Below are positions 22,861-33,955 of a DNA stretch of 64,000 nucleotides, piece by piece. The stretch lies in the NCBI RefSeq assembly GCF_030704535.1, contig NC_081820.1, positions 26,765,001 through 26,829,000 on the forward strand, read 5' to 3'. The notes below the pieces were generated by a model. That model made no database searches. It saw only the letters and a program-made list of their open reading frames with translations, and had not been told where the DNA came from. Numbering within the stretch: position 1 is the stretch's first letter; every line of letters begins with the position of its first letter. This DNA comes from Vitis vinifera. Lineage: Eukaryota; Streptophyta; Magnoliopsida; Vitales; Vitaceae. A program made the translations under genes and the position numbers.

Positions 22861-23544
22861 GGGTCTGTTTGGTTGCTGTTTTTTAAAACTGTTGTGAAAA
22901 ACAATTTTTAAGAAGAGTTTTTTGTGTCTTCAAAAAAAAGAAAAAAAAAATTGTGTTTGGGAACTGAATTCCGGAAAACAGTTTTTGTTCTAAAAAAAAA
23001 ACATGTTTGATTGAGTTAATAAAAAAAATAAAATAAGTAAAACAAAAAATATGTTTGAAAGTTATTTTTTTAATTAATAAAGTGTTTTCTTCCATTAACT
23101 TGATATTATAAATATATAAATCATTTTCATATACACAATTCATTTAAATTAAAAAAAATTATTCCATTTAAAAATTTTTACAACAGTTATAATATTTTTA
23201 AACAAATGATGACTTTGTAACCATGTGTAAGTATATTAATTTCAATAATTTAAGGAAAAATAAAGGGCTTGGCCAGGTGGGGGTGTGGTGGTTGGGTAGG
23301 GCTCACATTTGTGGAAACACAAAAAACAATTAAGAAAATACAAAAAAAAAAAATCTATTGTTTTAACAGTGAAAAAACAATGAAAACATCTTTTTATTAT
23401 TCTAAAAAAAAAATGGTTTTTGAGAACACGGAAAACACAAAAAAAACAAAAACAAAAACACACTCCCTTCCCCAAACAAGGTTTTTGTTTTTTGTTTATA
23501 AAAACAGAAAACAGTTCTTGAAAATAGGAACCAAACAAGCCTAA
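22858..23544. mobile_element. MITE, Tourist/Harbinger-like
   Basis: The left end GGGTCTGTTTGGTTGCTG and the right end, read on the other strand as GGCTTGTTTGGTTCCTA, form an imperfect inverted repeat of about 30 bp. Flanks are TAA at 22858-22860 and 23542-23544. TAA duplications with GG..TGTTTGG ends suit PIF/Harbinger (Tourist) MITEs. The interior is AT-rich and non-coding; small open frames in it are chance. Confidence 0.65.
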
Positions 23545-25369
23545 GTATTCTTAATTTGTTTTTTTTTTTTTTATGTTTTTAAATATGTTATAAAAATGAC
23601 TTTTATTTGTCATATTTTATTTTTAATTATTCTCAATATTTATATAATTATTTTTTTTAAAATCCCTTAAAAAATAAGTTAAAATAACTAAAAACAATTC
23701 AAAGTTATTCTCTAAAAATACCATTTTATTTTTTGTTTTTAACAATAAAAAACTATTTTCTACTTTCATGGTTTTTTTATTTTTTATTTGGGAGAGTAGA
23801 ACTTTGTTTTAAAAAAACAGTTTCGAGGCCCTATTTTTTGTATTTTAATAATGGAAATATGGGCTATGTTTATGAAGTTTTTTTTAAACAATTTTGAAAA
23901 CCAATTTTTGATATAAGTTTTTAAAATTTGTTTCACAATGTTTTGTAAAATAAAAGTCCATTTAAGAACTTGAAATGTTCTTAACTTATTTTGATATATT
24001 GTTCTAAAAAATAATTTTTGAAAATTGTTCTATAATGTTTTGTAAAATAAAAGTTTGTTTGAAAACATAAAATGTTTTTAACTTATTTTTAATATTTTTA
24101 AATATGTTTTAAAAATAAATTTTATATTTAGTATTTTATTTTTAATCATTTTACATGTTTGTATAATTATTTTCTAAAATAACCTTTAAAAAACAATAAA
24201 AACATGTTTTCTAAAAACATTTTGTTTTTTTTTCTTAAAAATAAAAAAGAAAATACAATTTATAGTTGTTAAATGTGTTTTCTTATTTTTTATTCTAAAA
24301 AATAAAATATTGTTCTCCAAAACAGTTGTCAAATAGACCATAATTTTTTTTTTTTATAAATAAAAAATTATTTATTAGTTTCTTATTATAAAAAAATGTT
24401 TTCCTTTTTTTTTTATTAATTTCTTATTATAAAAAAATAATAAAAAAAAACCGACAACATGTTAGGTATTGATGAGATTCACATGCCTAAATTTTTCTAC
24501 ATATCATTCACAAGTTGCAACTCATTGTTAGTCATGACCATGACAAGAAGTTTCCAACTATTAGGACATCTCAACAAAATTGTTTGACATACAACTTTTC
24601 CTCATGACTATCAAACAAGATCTTTCCAAATATCCTAAAAAAAAAAAAGTAACAAATAATGTTTTCACATGATGATCAAAATGTCAAAACAAGTTGTCTC
24701 CTATTAGACAACTCGCAAGAGATCCATTCACATTGCATCGGCAAAAAAATGCAAGAAAAATTTAATAGAAAAAAAAATCGAATATAAGAAAATAATTTTC
24801 TCTTCTTAGCCTATGTTTAGTTATCAAAAAAATTGAGGAAAAAATGAAAGAGAAAAAAAAATTAGAGAGAAAAAGTAGAAGGAAATAAAAAGTAAAGGAA
24901 AATAAAAATAGATTTAAAGTCAATAATTTATTATACTTATTTAAATCTTATATCTAAATATTAAATAATTTAAATATATATAAATTTCTTAATAATTTCA
25001 ATTATATTTGACTTTTTTGGTATTTTTCGTGGCAAAACCAAACATTTCCCTAATGCTCTTCGAGAACCAAAACTTAGCATTTTTTTTTCTTAGTATTTTA
25101 TGAAAATCAAACATAATCTTAGTGTTTTTCAAAAATCAAACCGATGATCAAAATTCTAATTCTAATAAATAGAAAATTATTTTTAAGAATAATTCATGGG
25201 GAGAGTCTATTAAAATTATTAGAAAGCAATTCTAAACAAACAATTTATAAGCATAATTCTTAAAAGATAATTTTTATTTTTTTAAGAACAAAATTGTAGT
25301 TGAGAACTTCAATGAAAAATCCTTGAAATCCCCCTTAAAAAAAATGTTTTTAAGATAAATTTCAAAAAT
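23545..25369. repeat. AT-rich spacer with internal repeats
   Basis: No gene. The phrase ATGTTTTGTAAAATAAAAGT occurs near 23,939 and 24,034 in similar surroundings, and a weaker relative precedes the MITE near 22,830, suggesting MITE-like copies of one family. At about 24,790-25,090 lies another copy of the dispersed AT-rich repeat. Confidence 0.5.
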
Positions 25370-25463
25370 CTTATTGTAGACCCTCATTTTTTGTCGAGGT
25401 TTTTTTCATTTTTGGAGCACATTTTTACCACATTTTAGGAGGTTTTGGCAGCAGGTGTAGGAG

Positions 25464-28379
25464 ATAGTTATTAGAATAAATGTGGACCCACATCATATTA
25501 ACCATTGTTCAGGATTTAGCTATCCATATATATATATATATGATTTCTATTTGATCTAGAGTATGGACTACCTCATGTGTAGAGCCTAAAGCCATAACGG
25601 GTATTAGATGATGAGCTTAAGACTCGCGAGGCCCAATAATCCATAAGGTATGGTCTCTATGCCGTATAAATATAAGGTTAAGTGTATGTTCTTAAGATCA
25701 CATCTTTTTAAGAATAGAACCCGCTCTCTCCCGCTCCCATTGTCAGAGAGACTAAGAAAGATGGATACCCCTCTACAACCTAAGAAGATTCATACCTCTT
25801 CATCAAGCACATAATGGATTTAGGTTGGTTCCCTATCTGGTGATTAAGGCATGTTGTTGAATGCTTGAGATATATATATAATTTGTGTGTTTGGTGTTAA
25901 TGGAGAATATAGAAGTCCAACAATTGGTATCAAAGCCTGGTTGCATTTCCCATTTTCACCAAAACCTTTTTTTTTAATAAACACAAACAAAAGGTCCAAA
26001 GCAAGAGGAGGGTTGGGAATGCCGCTACAGACGTCGTTTAGGCATCATTTAGCACCTGCAAGAGACACCACTCAGGGCGCCATTATAGGCGTTGTTCAGA
26101 CGCCATTTCAAGCGCACTCCATATGCGGTTCAGGCACAGTTCGGGTGTCGTTTTCCCATCGTTCCATTTTGATGCCATTGATGACGCCGTTTAGCAACAT
26201 TCTCAGGCGCCGATGAGGGGTGTCGTTTTGACGTAGTCTGGTGGTTGGAAAAGGCGTCATTTGGCACCGTTTTAGGGCGTTCCATGCGTCGTTTTCAAGC
26301 ATTCCAAATGCCGGTGAGGAGCTCCGTTTTGGCGTTGTTGCAGGCATCCTTGCGGCGCCGCTCTCGGCGTTGCTAATGTTCAGAGAAGATGACGTCATCT
26401 TGGCGTCATTCGGAGGTCACAGAAGATCGATTTAAAGCCGTTGTCAGTTCCGCTTCGCTGTGGGCGCCACTGCCGCCGTTGTTGCGATGTTGGTTCTAGT
26501 GCTGACATCGTTTGGTGATGGGAGAACACCGATTTAGGCAATCGAAAAGACATCGTTTTGGCGTCGTTCCCAGTCGACAACGCCGTTTTGGCTCCACTAA
26601 GGCACCGATGCAATGTTGCCTAGAGAAGCCGTTGTCGGCGTCGGCTCTCCATTACAGCTTGCAACGCCACTACCGGTGTCCTTTGGCAATCGGAACGTCA
26701 CTTCCAGCGTCCTATGGCGTCATTTGGCACGAGTGTAACCCTCTTCATAGTTGGATTCAAATGGAGCCTCTGAATGGTTAAAATGGGCCAAATCTATCTC
26801 AAAGGCCAATGTTGAATTGCCCACTTATTTCTTTTAACAAAATGGGCTTCTCTCCATGGCCCAACATTCAACCATTTCTTTTGCAAATTGGGCCACTACA
26901 TCATGCAGTGAGCCATATGGCTCAAAGGCACTTAAGTGATAAAGTATGAGCTTGAATTTGTAAGCGTTTTGGGCCATCTTTGGCCCACTTTACCATTTAA
27001 TGATGAAACTTCTGGGGCCTCAAGAAGCAGTTCAAAATTTTTTTTTTAGATAATGGGCCCTTAATCAAGGGTTGAACGATAAGCCCAAAAATCACTTTGG
27101 CTGCACTATTAAATGAAGGCCCAATTTATTGAGTTTACTTGATGGGCAATTCATTTGAATAAATAAATTGTTTCTTACTGAATTTGTGTTTAACATTTCA
27201 AAATAAATAAGTTATGTATATTTGTTGTCAAAGTAACTTGTGTTACGTAATTTTATTTATTTTTTAAATATGTAAGCATGTTATTATTATATAAAACAAT
27301 CGACCCAAAAGAATATTATTTTAATATAATAATAAATAAAGTAATCATAAATATGTGACATATAAAGTTTATCTTACATGATGTATGTTAGTCCAAAGAT
27401 AGACATATTGTTTCGGTTTTATTGTCAATATTTATGAATTAATTTTGAAAAAGATATCAATTACAAGTTGATATTTTTGTCCAAAGACTGAATATCAATG
27501 TTTATGCTAGGTATCTTGTAATAGGCCCACATCGCGTATACATATATATGTTAAAATTTTTATTTATTCATATATGTATGATATTTTGTGACTGATTGTT
27601 GATGGATTGAGAAACCATTGAGAATCAATTGTGATAATAAGGCCGCAAAATTATATTCTAAGAACAACCGAAGTTCGTCAAAGTCCAAACACATTGACAT
27701 CAAGTTCTTGGTTGTAAAAGAAAGAGTTCAGAGTCTTCAAGTATCAATTGAACACATAAGCACAAACTCCATGATTGCGGATCCGCTCACCAAGGGTTTG
27801 CCACCCAAAGTATATAATGAGCATGTCACATATATGGGTGTTGTACACATTGATGATGTGCTAGTATAGTGGGAGTTTGTATTTAGATTTTGTATTTGTT
27901 TTCTTGATGTGATATTATGTTTGTGTTATCTGTACATACCTTAATTTTAAAAGACTATTGTATTTGAATACTCTAAATTGAAATGATGACTTTCAAAAGC
28001 AGTTTAGCATCAAGTGTTGAAAGTAGAATTTGACTATTTTTAGTCATAAAGTAGGACCAATTAGAAATAGACATATTAAAGATCACATTCTATGTAATTT
28101 CCATGTTACACATCCATATTTGATCTATGTTGCTAATTTTGTTAATGTTGTGATCATTGATGGGTCTAGTTATAATTATGATTAACGAAGGCCGCTTTGA
28201 TCCTATGTTAGCATAATTAGTAGACCGGATTGTTTAAGGATATTTGAATAGGATAGCAAAGATGAGCTCAATGAAGTATTATCATGAACATTGTTGGCTA
28301 ATATATGTGGTCCAAGTGGGAGATTGTTAGAATAAATGTGGACCCACATCATATTAACCATTGTTCAGGATTTAGCTAT

Positions 28380-28448
<69 letters not shown>

Positions 28449-28832
28449 ATTTCTATTTGATCTAGAGTATGGATCACCTCATGTGTAGAGCCCAGAGCCA
28501 TAACGGGTCTTAGATGATGGGCCTAAGACTCGCGAGGCCCAATAGTCTAAAGGGTATGGTCCCTAAGACATAGAGGGTATAAATATAAGGCTAAGTGTCT
28601 ATTCTTAAGATCACATCTTTTTAAGAACAGAACCCGCTCCCCCCCCCCCCCACCCATCGTTAAAGAGACTAAGATAGGTGGATACCCCTCTATAGCCTAA
28701 GAAGATCCATACCTCTTCATCAAGCGCGTAATGGATTCAGGTTGGTTCCTTCTCTGGTGATTCAGGTTGGTTCCCTATCTGATGATTAAGGTTGGTTCCC
28801 TATCTAGTGATTAAGACATCATGTTGAATGCT

Positions 28833-28908
<76 letters not shown>

Positions 28909-28958
28909 TGTATCTGTGTGTTTGGTGTTAATAGAGAATATAGAAGTCCAACAATAGT
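25464..28958 (+). mobile_element. Nested Copia LTR retroelement, internally reduced, TSD ATAGT
   Basis: The element is 25469-28953. The 5' LTR is 25469-25922 and the 3' LTR 28325-28953; both end AGAAGTCCAACA, and ATAGT flanks at 25464-25468 and 28954-28958. A primer-binding site complementary to initiator-Met tRNA (TGGTATCAAAGC, 25925-25936) follows the 5' LTR, and a polypurine tract (AAGTGGGAGAT) precedes the 3' LTR. The only recognisable coding remnant is a Copia RNase H tail at 27618-27869 (around ADPLTKGLPP). The 3' LTR is longer because of TA microsatellites (about 28,383-28,441 and 28,838-28,906), a C tract near 28,638 and a triplicated segment near 28,740-28,815. It is a broken, non-autonomous copy, younger than its host element. 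Confidence 0.88.
26010..26745. repeat. Degenerate GGCGTCGTTT-type motif field inside the Copia element
   Basis: Words such as GGCGTCGTT, GACGCCGTTT, GGCGCCAT, GGCATCATTT and GGTGTCGTTT recur many times in both orientations over about 700 bp. The stretch is much more GC/CpG-rich than the surrounding AT-rich DNA. It overlaps the place where gag would sit but shows no gag motif. Confidence 0.55.
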
Positions 28959-30684
28959 GGGTTGGGAATAGTGACCTTTTCTGGAAGCAACCAGCATGTG
29001 ACAGGTGGCATGGGAATATTCTGCAAGCCGTTAGAGGAGAGCTATAAGGGAAAGAGAGAGCTGGAAATGTGGGAATAGATCGTTTTTTCGGTGAGAAAAA
29101 AATGTTGAGCTGAGCATGAGACAACGGAGAAGAAAGGTTTTTTAGAGATAGCTTGAAGAAAAGGAAAATCAGCTTAAAGAAGAAAAAGAGCAGAGCAGAG
29201 AAGGAGATGAACTCATAAGTTTCCTGGCTCATTTTTGCTAGAAAGGAGCTCTCCTAGGTGCAAGCATTATGGATTTTATGTTCATATTTCTCATTACATT
29301 GTTCTTCATGCATTTTTCTTGTTGTTTTTAACTTTCATTCGCTGCTTGGATGCGACTACTCTGTTATTCTCTCATTTTCTTTTATTTCACTTGAGGATAT
29401 CATGCGTATGGGTTCATCTGAATCATGTTAATGTTCTCTGTCATTCCCCTATTCATAGCCCATGGATTCACATCTGAAATGAGGCTCAATATGTTTGCTA
29501 TTTGGTATTTCCCGTTTGTTTCTTGGGATTTACCTTGTTTTAACCTCTATTTTTTCTTTTTCCATACACGTTTTTTTTTTTCTTTAAATTTGTGAATCAC
29601 CTGTTGAGTTGTGTGAGGCTGGAGAGGGAATGAAAGTCACTACACTTAAATCATGCTTTGGAGTCATCAATATTTCTTCAAGGAATTGCATTCAGCTTCA
29701 AGAGCTAAATCTAAGCTTGGGATGAGAAAATGGTTTTATGGAGTAGGTTTCCTGAGATAGGGAATCTTCTGCACATAAATGGGTCTTATGGAGCTTTTGA
29801 ACATGGCCCGGTAAGAATCTAAATATCATCACTTGTTGGATTCCAGTGAGCCATCACCACTACCAAGTTATGCTATTTTGAGGTGTAGAGAGCAATGAGT
29901 ACATTGATCATAATGGCTCATGGGATCAATCATTTGCATTCTAAACGTCATAGTCTACCATGTAGCCAAGCTCTGAAACCAGGCCTCGTATCAATGTAGA
30001 TTGGCATTCGCCTCAATCTCTTGCTCTCTTACTTTGTATCTCCATTTTTAGTCTCGGCTCATGCAAAGTGTGAAAGCTTCAATGGCTGAAAGGCTATGGG
30101 TTCTATGTTTTTGAAGCTATCAATCAAGACATTAGGTTCTATTCTCCTTAATTTTTAATAATTTTCTGATTTTCATTTTTTTTATAAGCATGAATAATTG
30201 TATAATTTCAAATAATGAAATTTATGGAGTTAATTCATGCTAAAATAAATTGGGCTTTAGTGGGATCCAACATATGAGATTTTCTCATTCGTCGATTGAT
30301 TGCTATGCTTGATTGACTTGCTTTGTTTTGTGACACATGTGATTATTTTGTATTTGTTTACTAACCTTCATTTTCCATGAAGCAATCAACTCACTACTTA
30401 GGTATACACCTTGTCTTTCTTGTTCATTTGATTATTTCTAAATTGATATTCTTCTGGTATCATGTTTAATCAATTAATTGTCACACTTACTTTAACTTAA
30501 TTAGAAGAGATCTAATTTTTAAAGCTTAGAAGGGTGCTACGGTCTATCACTGTAAATCAATTATTTTTCCCTTTAAAAATAAAACAAAAATAAGTGGCTA
30601 CTCTAAAAAAGTTTCAAAAATTATTTTTCAAAATAAAAAAAACGAGTCGTACGCATGCGTGCAGAATGTAGGGTCCACACTTAT

Positions 30685-30938
30685 TTATAATAAAGTCCAC
30701 ACTTATTTATAATAAAAATTTTGTTTTCAAAAAACAATGACATCAAAACTCAAATGAAATAAACCATGAATCATAACCATGAAAGTCTTGGAAATGAATT
30801 AGTAAAGCTTCAAATTTTTGTGGAAGATAAGAATCATAAAAATATCTATGGTGTCGCCGGAAAGTCAAAATTACCCATTTGGGTAACAACACCACCTTAT
30901 GGTTCCATACCAACTACCAAACATCCTAGTCCAAATTT

Positions 30939-30987
<49 letters not shown>

Positions 30988-31400
30988 AATATTTTGCCAA
31001 AACACTTATAAGATTTTTTTTTTCAAATTATATTTTAAAACTCAATCACTCATATCAAATTTGAATGTAGGAATGGAATCAAACTTGTTTAAGACATGGC
31101 ACCTTCATCCCAACTTTATATTCATTATTTAAAATAAAAATTAAGATATAAAAAATATTTAATTGTAAGTATAGTTAATAAGGATATAAAATTGGATTAT
31201 CTATTAATCCAATTCGTCGAGACTGGTTACTCTCATCTCATTTTTGTTCTTATTATTTAAACTTTTTATTTATTTATTTTAGATTATATTTTGTTTTCGC
31301 AAAAGGATAAGAAAAGGAAAAAAAATACTAAATAAAATTATTTTCCTTAAATTATTTTTTATTTAATTATATAAATAATTAGGGGCAGACAAATCGACAA
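30685..31400. other. AT-rich spacer with TA microsatellite upstream of PSRP1
   Basis: A (TA)n run lies at about 30,942-30,982; the rest is AT-rich without a gene. The end of the interval leads into the PSRP1 promoter. Confidence 0.5.
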
Positions 31401-31404
31401 CTGT

Positions 31405-31410
31405 CACGTG
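31405..31410. promoter_or_regulatory. G-box CACGTG upstream of PSRP1
   Basis: CACGTG lies 143 bp upstream of the PSRP1 start codon, and another ACGT core (GCCACGTC) near 31,452. Both suit a light- or ABA-responsive plastid-protein gene; function is inferred from the motif alone. Confidence 0.5.
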
Positions 31411-31552
31411 CCATAGGTTTCTCTGCAAGTTTATCCTGTTTGGATAAGCTGAGCCACGTCTGACATCATATCTTCTTCGCCTTTCTCAAAATTTTCGCCC
31501 ACTTTCCCTTTCTTTTTTCCATCCATCCAAACGCTCCCGACTTCACCCAACA

Positions 31553-33233
31553 ATGGCGGCTCCTTTCCCTTCAGCTGCTCTGCAAACTGCTTCCTTCCAT
31601 CGCCAGTATCCGCCCTCTCCATCTCCGTATTCTTCTTCCTTTTTAGCTTCATCCAAGTCTCTCCGCTCGCTGTCCAATCTCTCCTCATCTTCTGGCGGCT
31701 CCTCCATTCTCAAACTCAATGCAACCACTCGCCAGACCAAGCCACTGGCTGTTCGAATGTCCTGGGACGGTCCGCTCTCGTCGGTTAAACTGATCCTCCA
31801 GGGCAAAAATTTGGAGGTGAGTTACTTTACCCTAGTCCCATGTTTGGTTGCTGAGAAAACGGAGGAAAATGTTCGAGATAGGAAGATTTTTTTTTTCTTT
31901 TCCTGCATTTTTCTCAGCAACCAAACAGAGCTTAATTCTCTTGCTGTATTTATGTTTTCAAATATTCTAAACTCAATTCAAGAAAAAATGTTTGCGTGAA
32001 TTCGACAGTTAACTGATACAGTTAGGAGCCATGTGGAAGAGAAAGTGGGGAAGGCAGTTCAGAAGCATAGCCATCTTGTGAGGGAAGTGGATGTTAGGTT
32101 GTCTATTCGAGGCGGAGAGCTTGGGAAAGGCCCCAAGATTCGGAGATGTGAGGTGCCTTCAAATAGCAATGTCTTAGTATTCCCAGTTCCATTCGATTTT
32201 TCGGGTTTTTGGGGTTGTATTGAGAGGGTTATTGTGTTTGGATTTGGTTTCTTAGGTGACTTTGTTTACGAAGAAGCATGGAGTGGTTCGGGCCGAGGAA
32301 CATGCTGAGACACTCTATGGGAGTATTGATATGGTGTCTTCTATTATACAGAGGAAATTGAGGAAGATTAAGGAGAAGGATTCAGACCATGGTCGACATA
32401 TGAAGGGGTTCAACAGACTTAAAGTGAGGGATCCAGAGACTCCATTAGTGGAGGAGGAAGCTGATGTAGTTCCTCAAAAAGAGGATGGGGACCTAATCAA
32501 TGAGGTTGTCTCTTCGTGTATTGCTTAATATATTTTCTTATTTATCTAGCTTCATAGGGTCGATTTCACATTTTCATATTCATTCTGAGTTCATCATCAT
32601 CATCATCATCATTTGCATGAATATTTTATATCCTATTCAGAAGCACAATCCATAGTTGATTGAGGTGCATCAAAGCATGAAGATAGTTTTTGTGCCTAAT
32701 TTGTGTGTAATTTAGCTGAATGCCATACGATATTGCTGGGTGGAAAATTGTTTGGTGATCTTGGTGATGGTTTTCTTCACACCTGAGGATCACCACAGCA
32801 GTCCTTACTGAAATTTAGGGCTTTTATTATGTCTGTTATTGATTGTGAACCTATATCTTCTGTCTTGAGCTCATAATCACTCTGTGAACTCACCTTTCAG
32901 ATTGTTCGGACAAAATACTTTGACATGCCACCTTTGACTGTACCTGAAGCCGTTGAGCAGCTGGAAAATGTTGATCATGACTTCTTTGGTTTTCGAAATG
33001 AAGAAACTGGTATGGAAGATCTCACATCTTTCTATTGTCTTCATATTTCATAATTCGATTTTGTGCTATCTGATGATTGAATTTCTTACGCCTTCGTTCC
33101 AGGTGAGATTAATATTTTGTACAAAAGAAAAGCTGGTGGATATGGGCTTATTATTCCTAAAGAAAATGGCAAAACTGAGGAATTAGAGCCTGTGGTGGTA
33201 AAGTCAGATAGGGAACCTTCCTTGGCAGAATAG
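31553..33233 (+). CDS. PSRP1: Plastid ribosome hibernation/binding factor PSRP1 (long HPF family)
   Basis: Five exons: 31553-31816, 32009-32152, 32256-32504, 32901-33009, 33103-33233, all GT-AG and in phase, giving 298 aa. Residues 1 to about 67 are Ser/Thr-rich and nearly free of acidic residues, as in a chloroplast transit peptide. An HPF/YfiA N-terminal domain follows (from [21 protein letters not shown] to about residue 175), with KVGKAVQKH and [15 protein letters not shown]. After a charged linker comes the C-terminal dimerisation-type domain (about 235-290; [19 protein letters not shown]). Known: plastid PSRP1 binds the 30S decoding region and holds plastid ribosomes inactive. The length matches spinach PSRP1 (about 300 aa). 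Confidence 0.93.
31841..31927. mobile_element. Hairpin MITE in PSRP1 intron 1
   Basis: The left arm TGTTTGGTTGCTGAGAAAA (31841-31859) is the exact reverse complement of the right arm at 31909-31927, with a loop of about 49 bp. Intronic location and GTTTGGTTGCTG ends recall the 22.9-kb MITE. The transcript could fold a 19-bp stem here. Confidence 0.7.
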
Positions 33234-33328
33234 AAGAGACAAACAAAGGGCGATCCTTTTGTAAGATAACTTGAAGAAGTTATATTTTGAAATCATCTGA
33301 CTCTTCTCCATGGCATTGTCATATGCTT

Positions 33329-33527
33329 GTGCCAGGGCATATATAGACTACCTGTTTAGGGTTTCAGATCAAGTGAAGAGAGCTTTTGAAATGTTTGAAA
33401 CATTTTTTTGTCAAGACGATGATTTTTGTAAAGATGAGATGCACCATCTGGTGCCCAACTTACTGAGACGAGAAGGATCATTATGTAATTACAATGCATT
33501 TGTGTACAAATTACCATCTCAGTTATT
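33329..33527. repeat. PSRP1 3' flank, left copy of the segmental-duplication edge
   Basis: The stretch from about GTGCCAGGGCATATATAG to ACCATCTCAG recurs almost unchanged at about 40,052-40,247. It marks the left edge of the duplicated segment. Confidence 0.85.
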
Positions 33528-33955
33528 ACTCCTCTCTTTCTCTAGTATCATTATATAGTCACAGTGCATTATAGACAAATCACCATCTTAGTCATTACTA
33601 TCCCTCTCTCTCAACTAGTGTTTTGCTCATTGTGAAATTTGTCATGCAACAATGTGTCTGTTAAGTTGTCATTTCTATTTTTGTAGGTTAATTTTTTTTT
33701 TTTTGCTTTATTTTGTCTCTATCCTTGGTTACCAATTGGTTGGTGCAGGGTACCAAGGGACAACCGCATTTATAGGATCTAACAAAATGATTCAGAACAA
33801 CACAATCATTGATGAAATACAGCATAGAGCAAAAGAAGAAACCATTTTATTCATCTGATTTTGATTACCATAGAGTAGCAGTTTCCTTATTACCAGAGTT
33901 CTATATTTTAATTTTCAGCCAAAAGCTGGACATAATCGCAGCGGCTGAATTACTT

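Larger units (their letters stand above)
25370..30684. mobile_element. Second TG...CA LTR-type element of the same family, TSD CTTAT, split by a nested Copia
   Basis: The element (25375-30679) starts TGTAGACCCT and ends AGGGTCCACA, flanked by CTTAT at 25370-25374 and 30680-30684. Without the nested element (25469-28958) it is about 1.8 kb. Its last part (about 30,200-30,679) aligns closely with the end of the 16.6-22.0 kb element (for example GGAGTTAATTCATGCTAAAA against GGAATTAATTCATGCAAAAA). No coding domain is recognised. It reads as a solo LTR or non-autonomous relic; it is older than the Copia that split it. Confidence 0.8.

Noticed and set aside
23242-23544. Open frames rich in F, K and T
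   Set aside because: Both strands of the MITE are AT-rich and non-coding.
26108-26781. Open frames in the CpG-rich field as possible captured genes
   Set aside because: They are open because the repeating GC-rich word lacks stops; the residues are not protein-like.
28800-29232. Open frames with long IYIYIY stretches
   Set aside because: They translate TA microsatellites in the Copia 3' LTR.
31431-31806. Minus-strand frames over PSRP1 exon 1
   Set aside because: They are antisense shadows of the transit-peptide exon.
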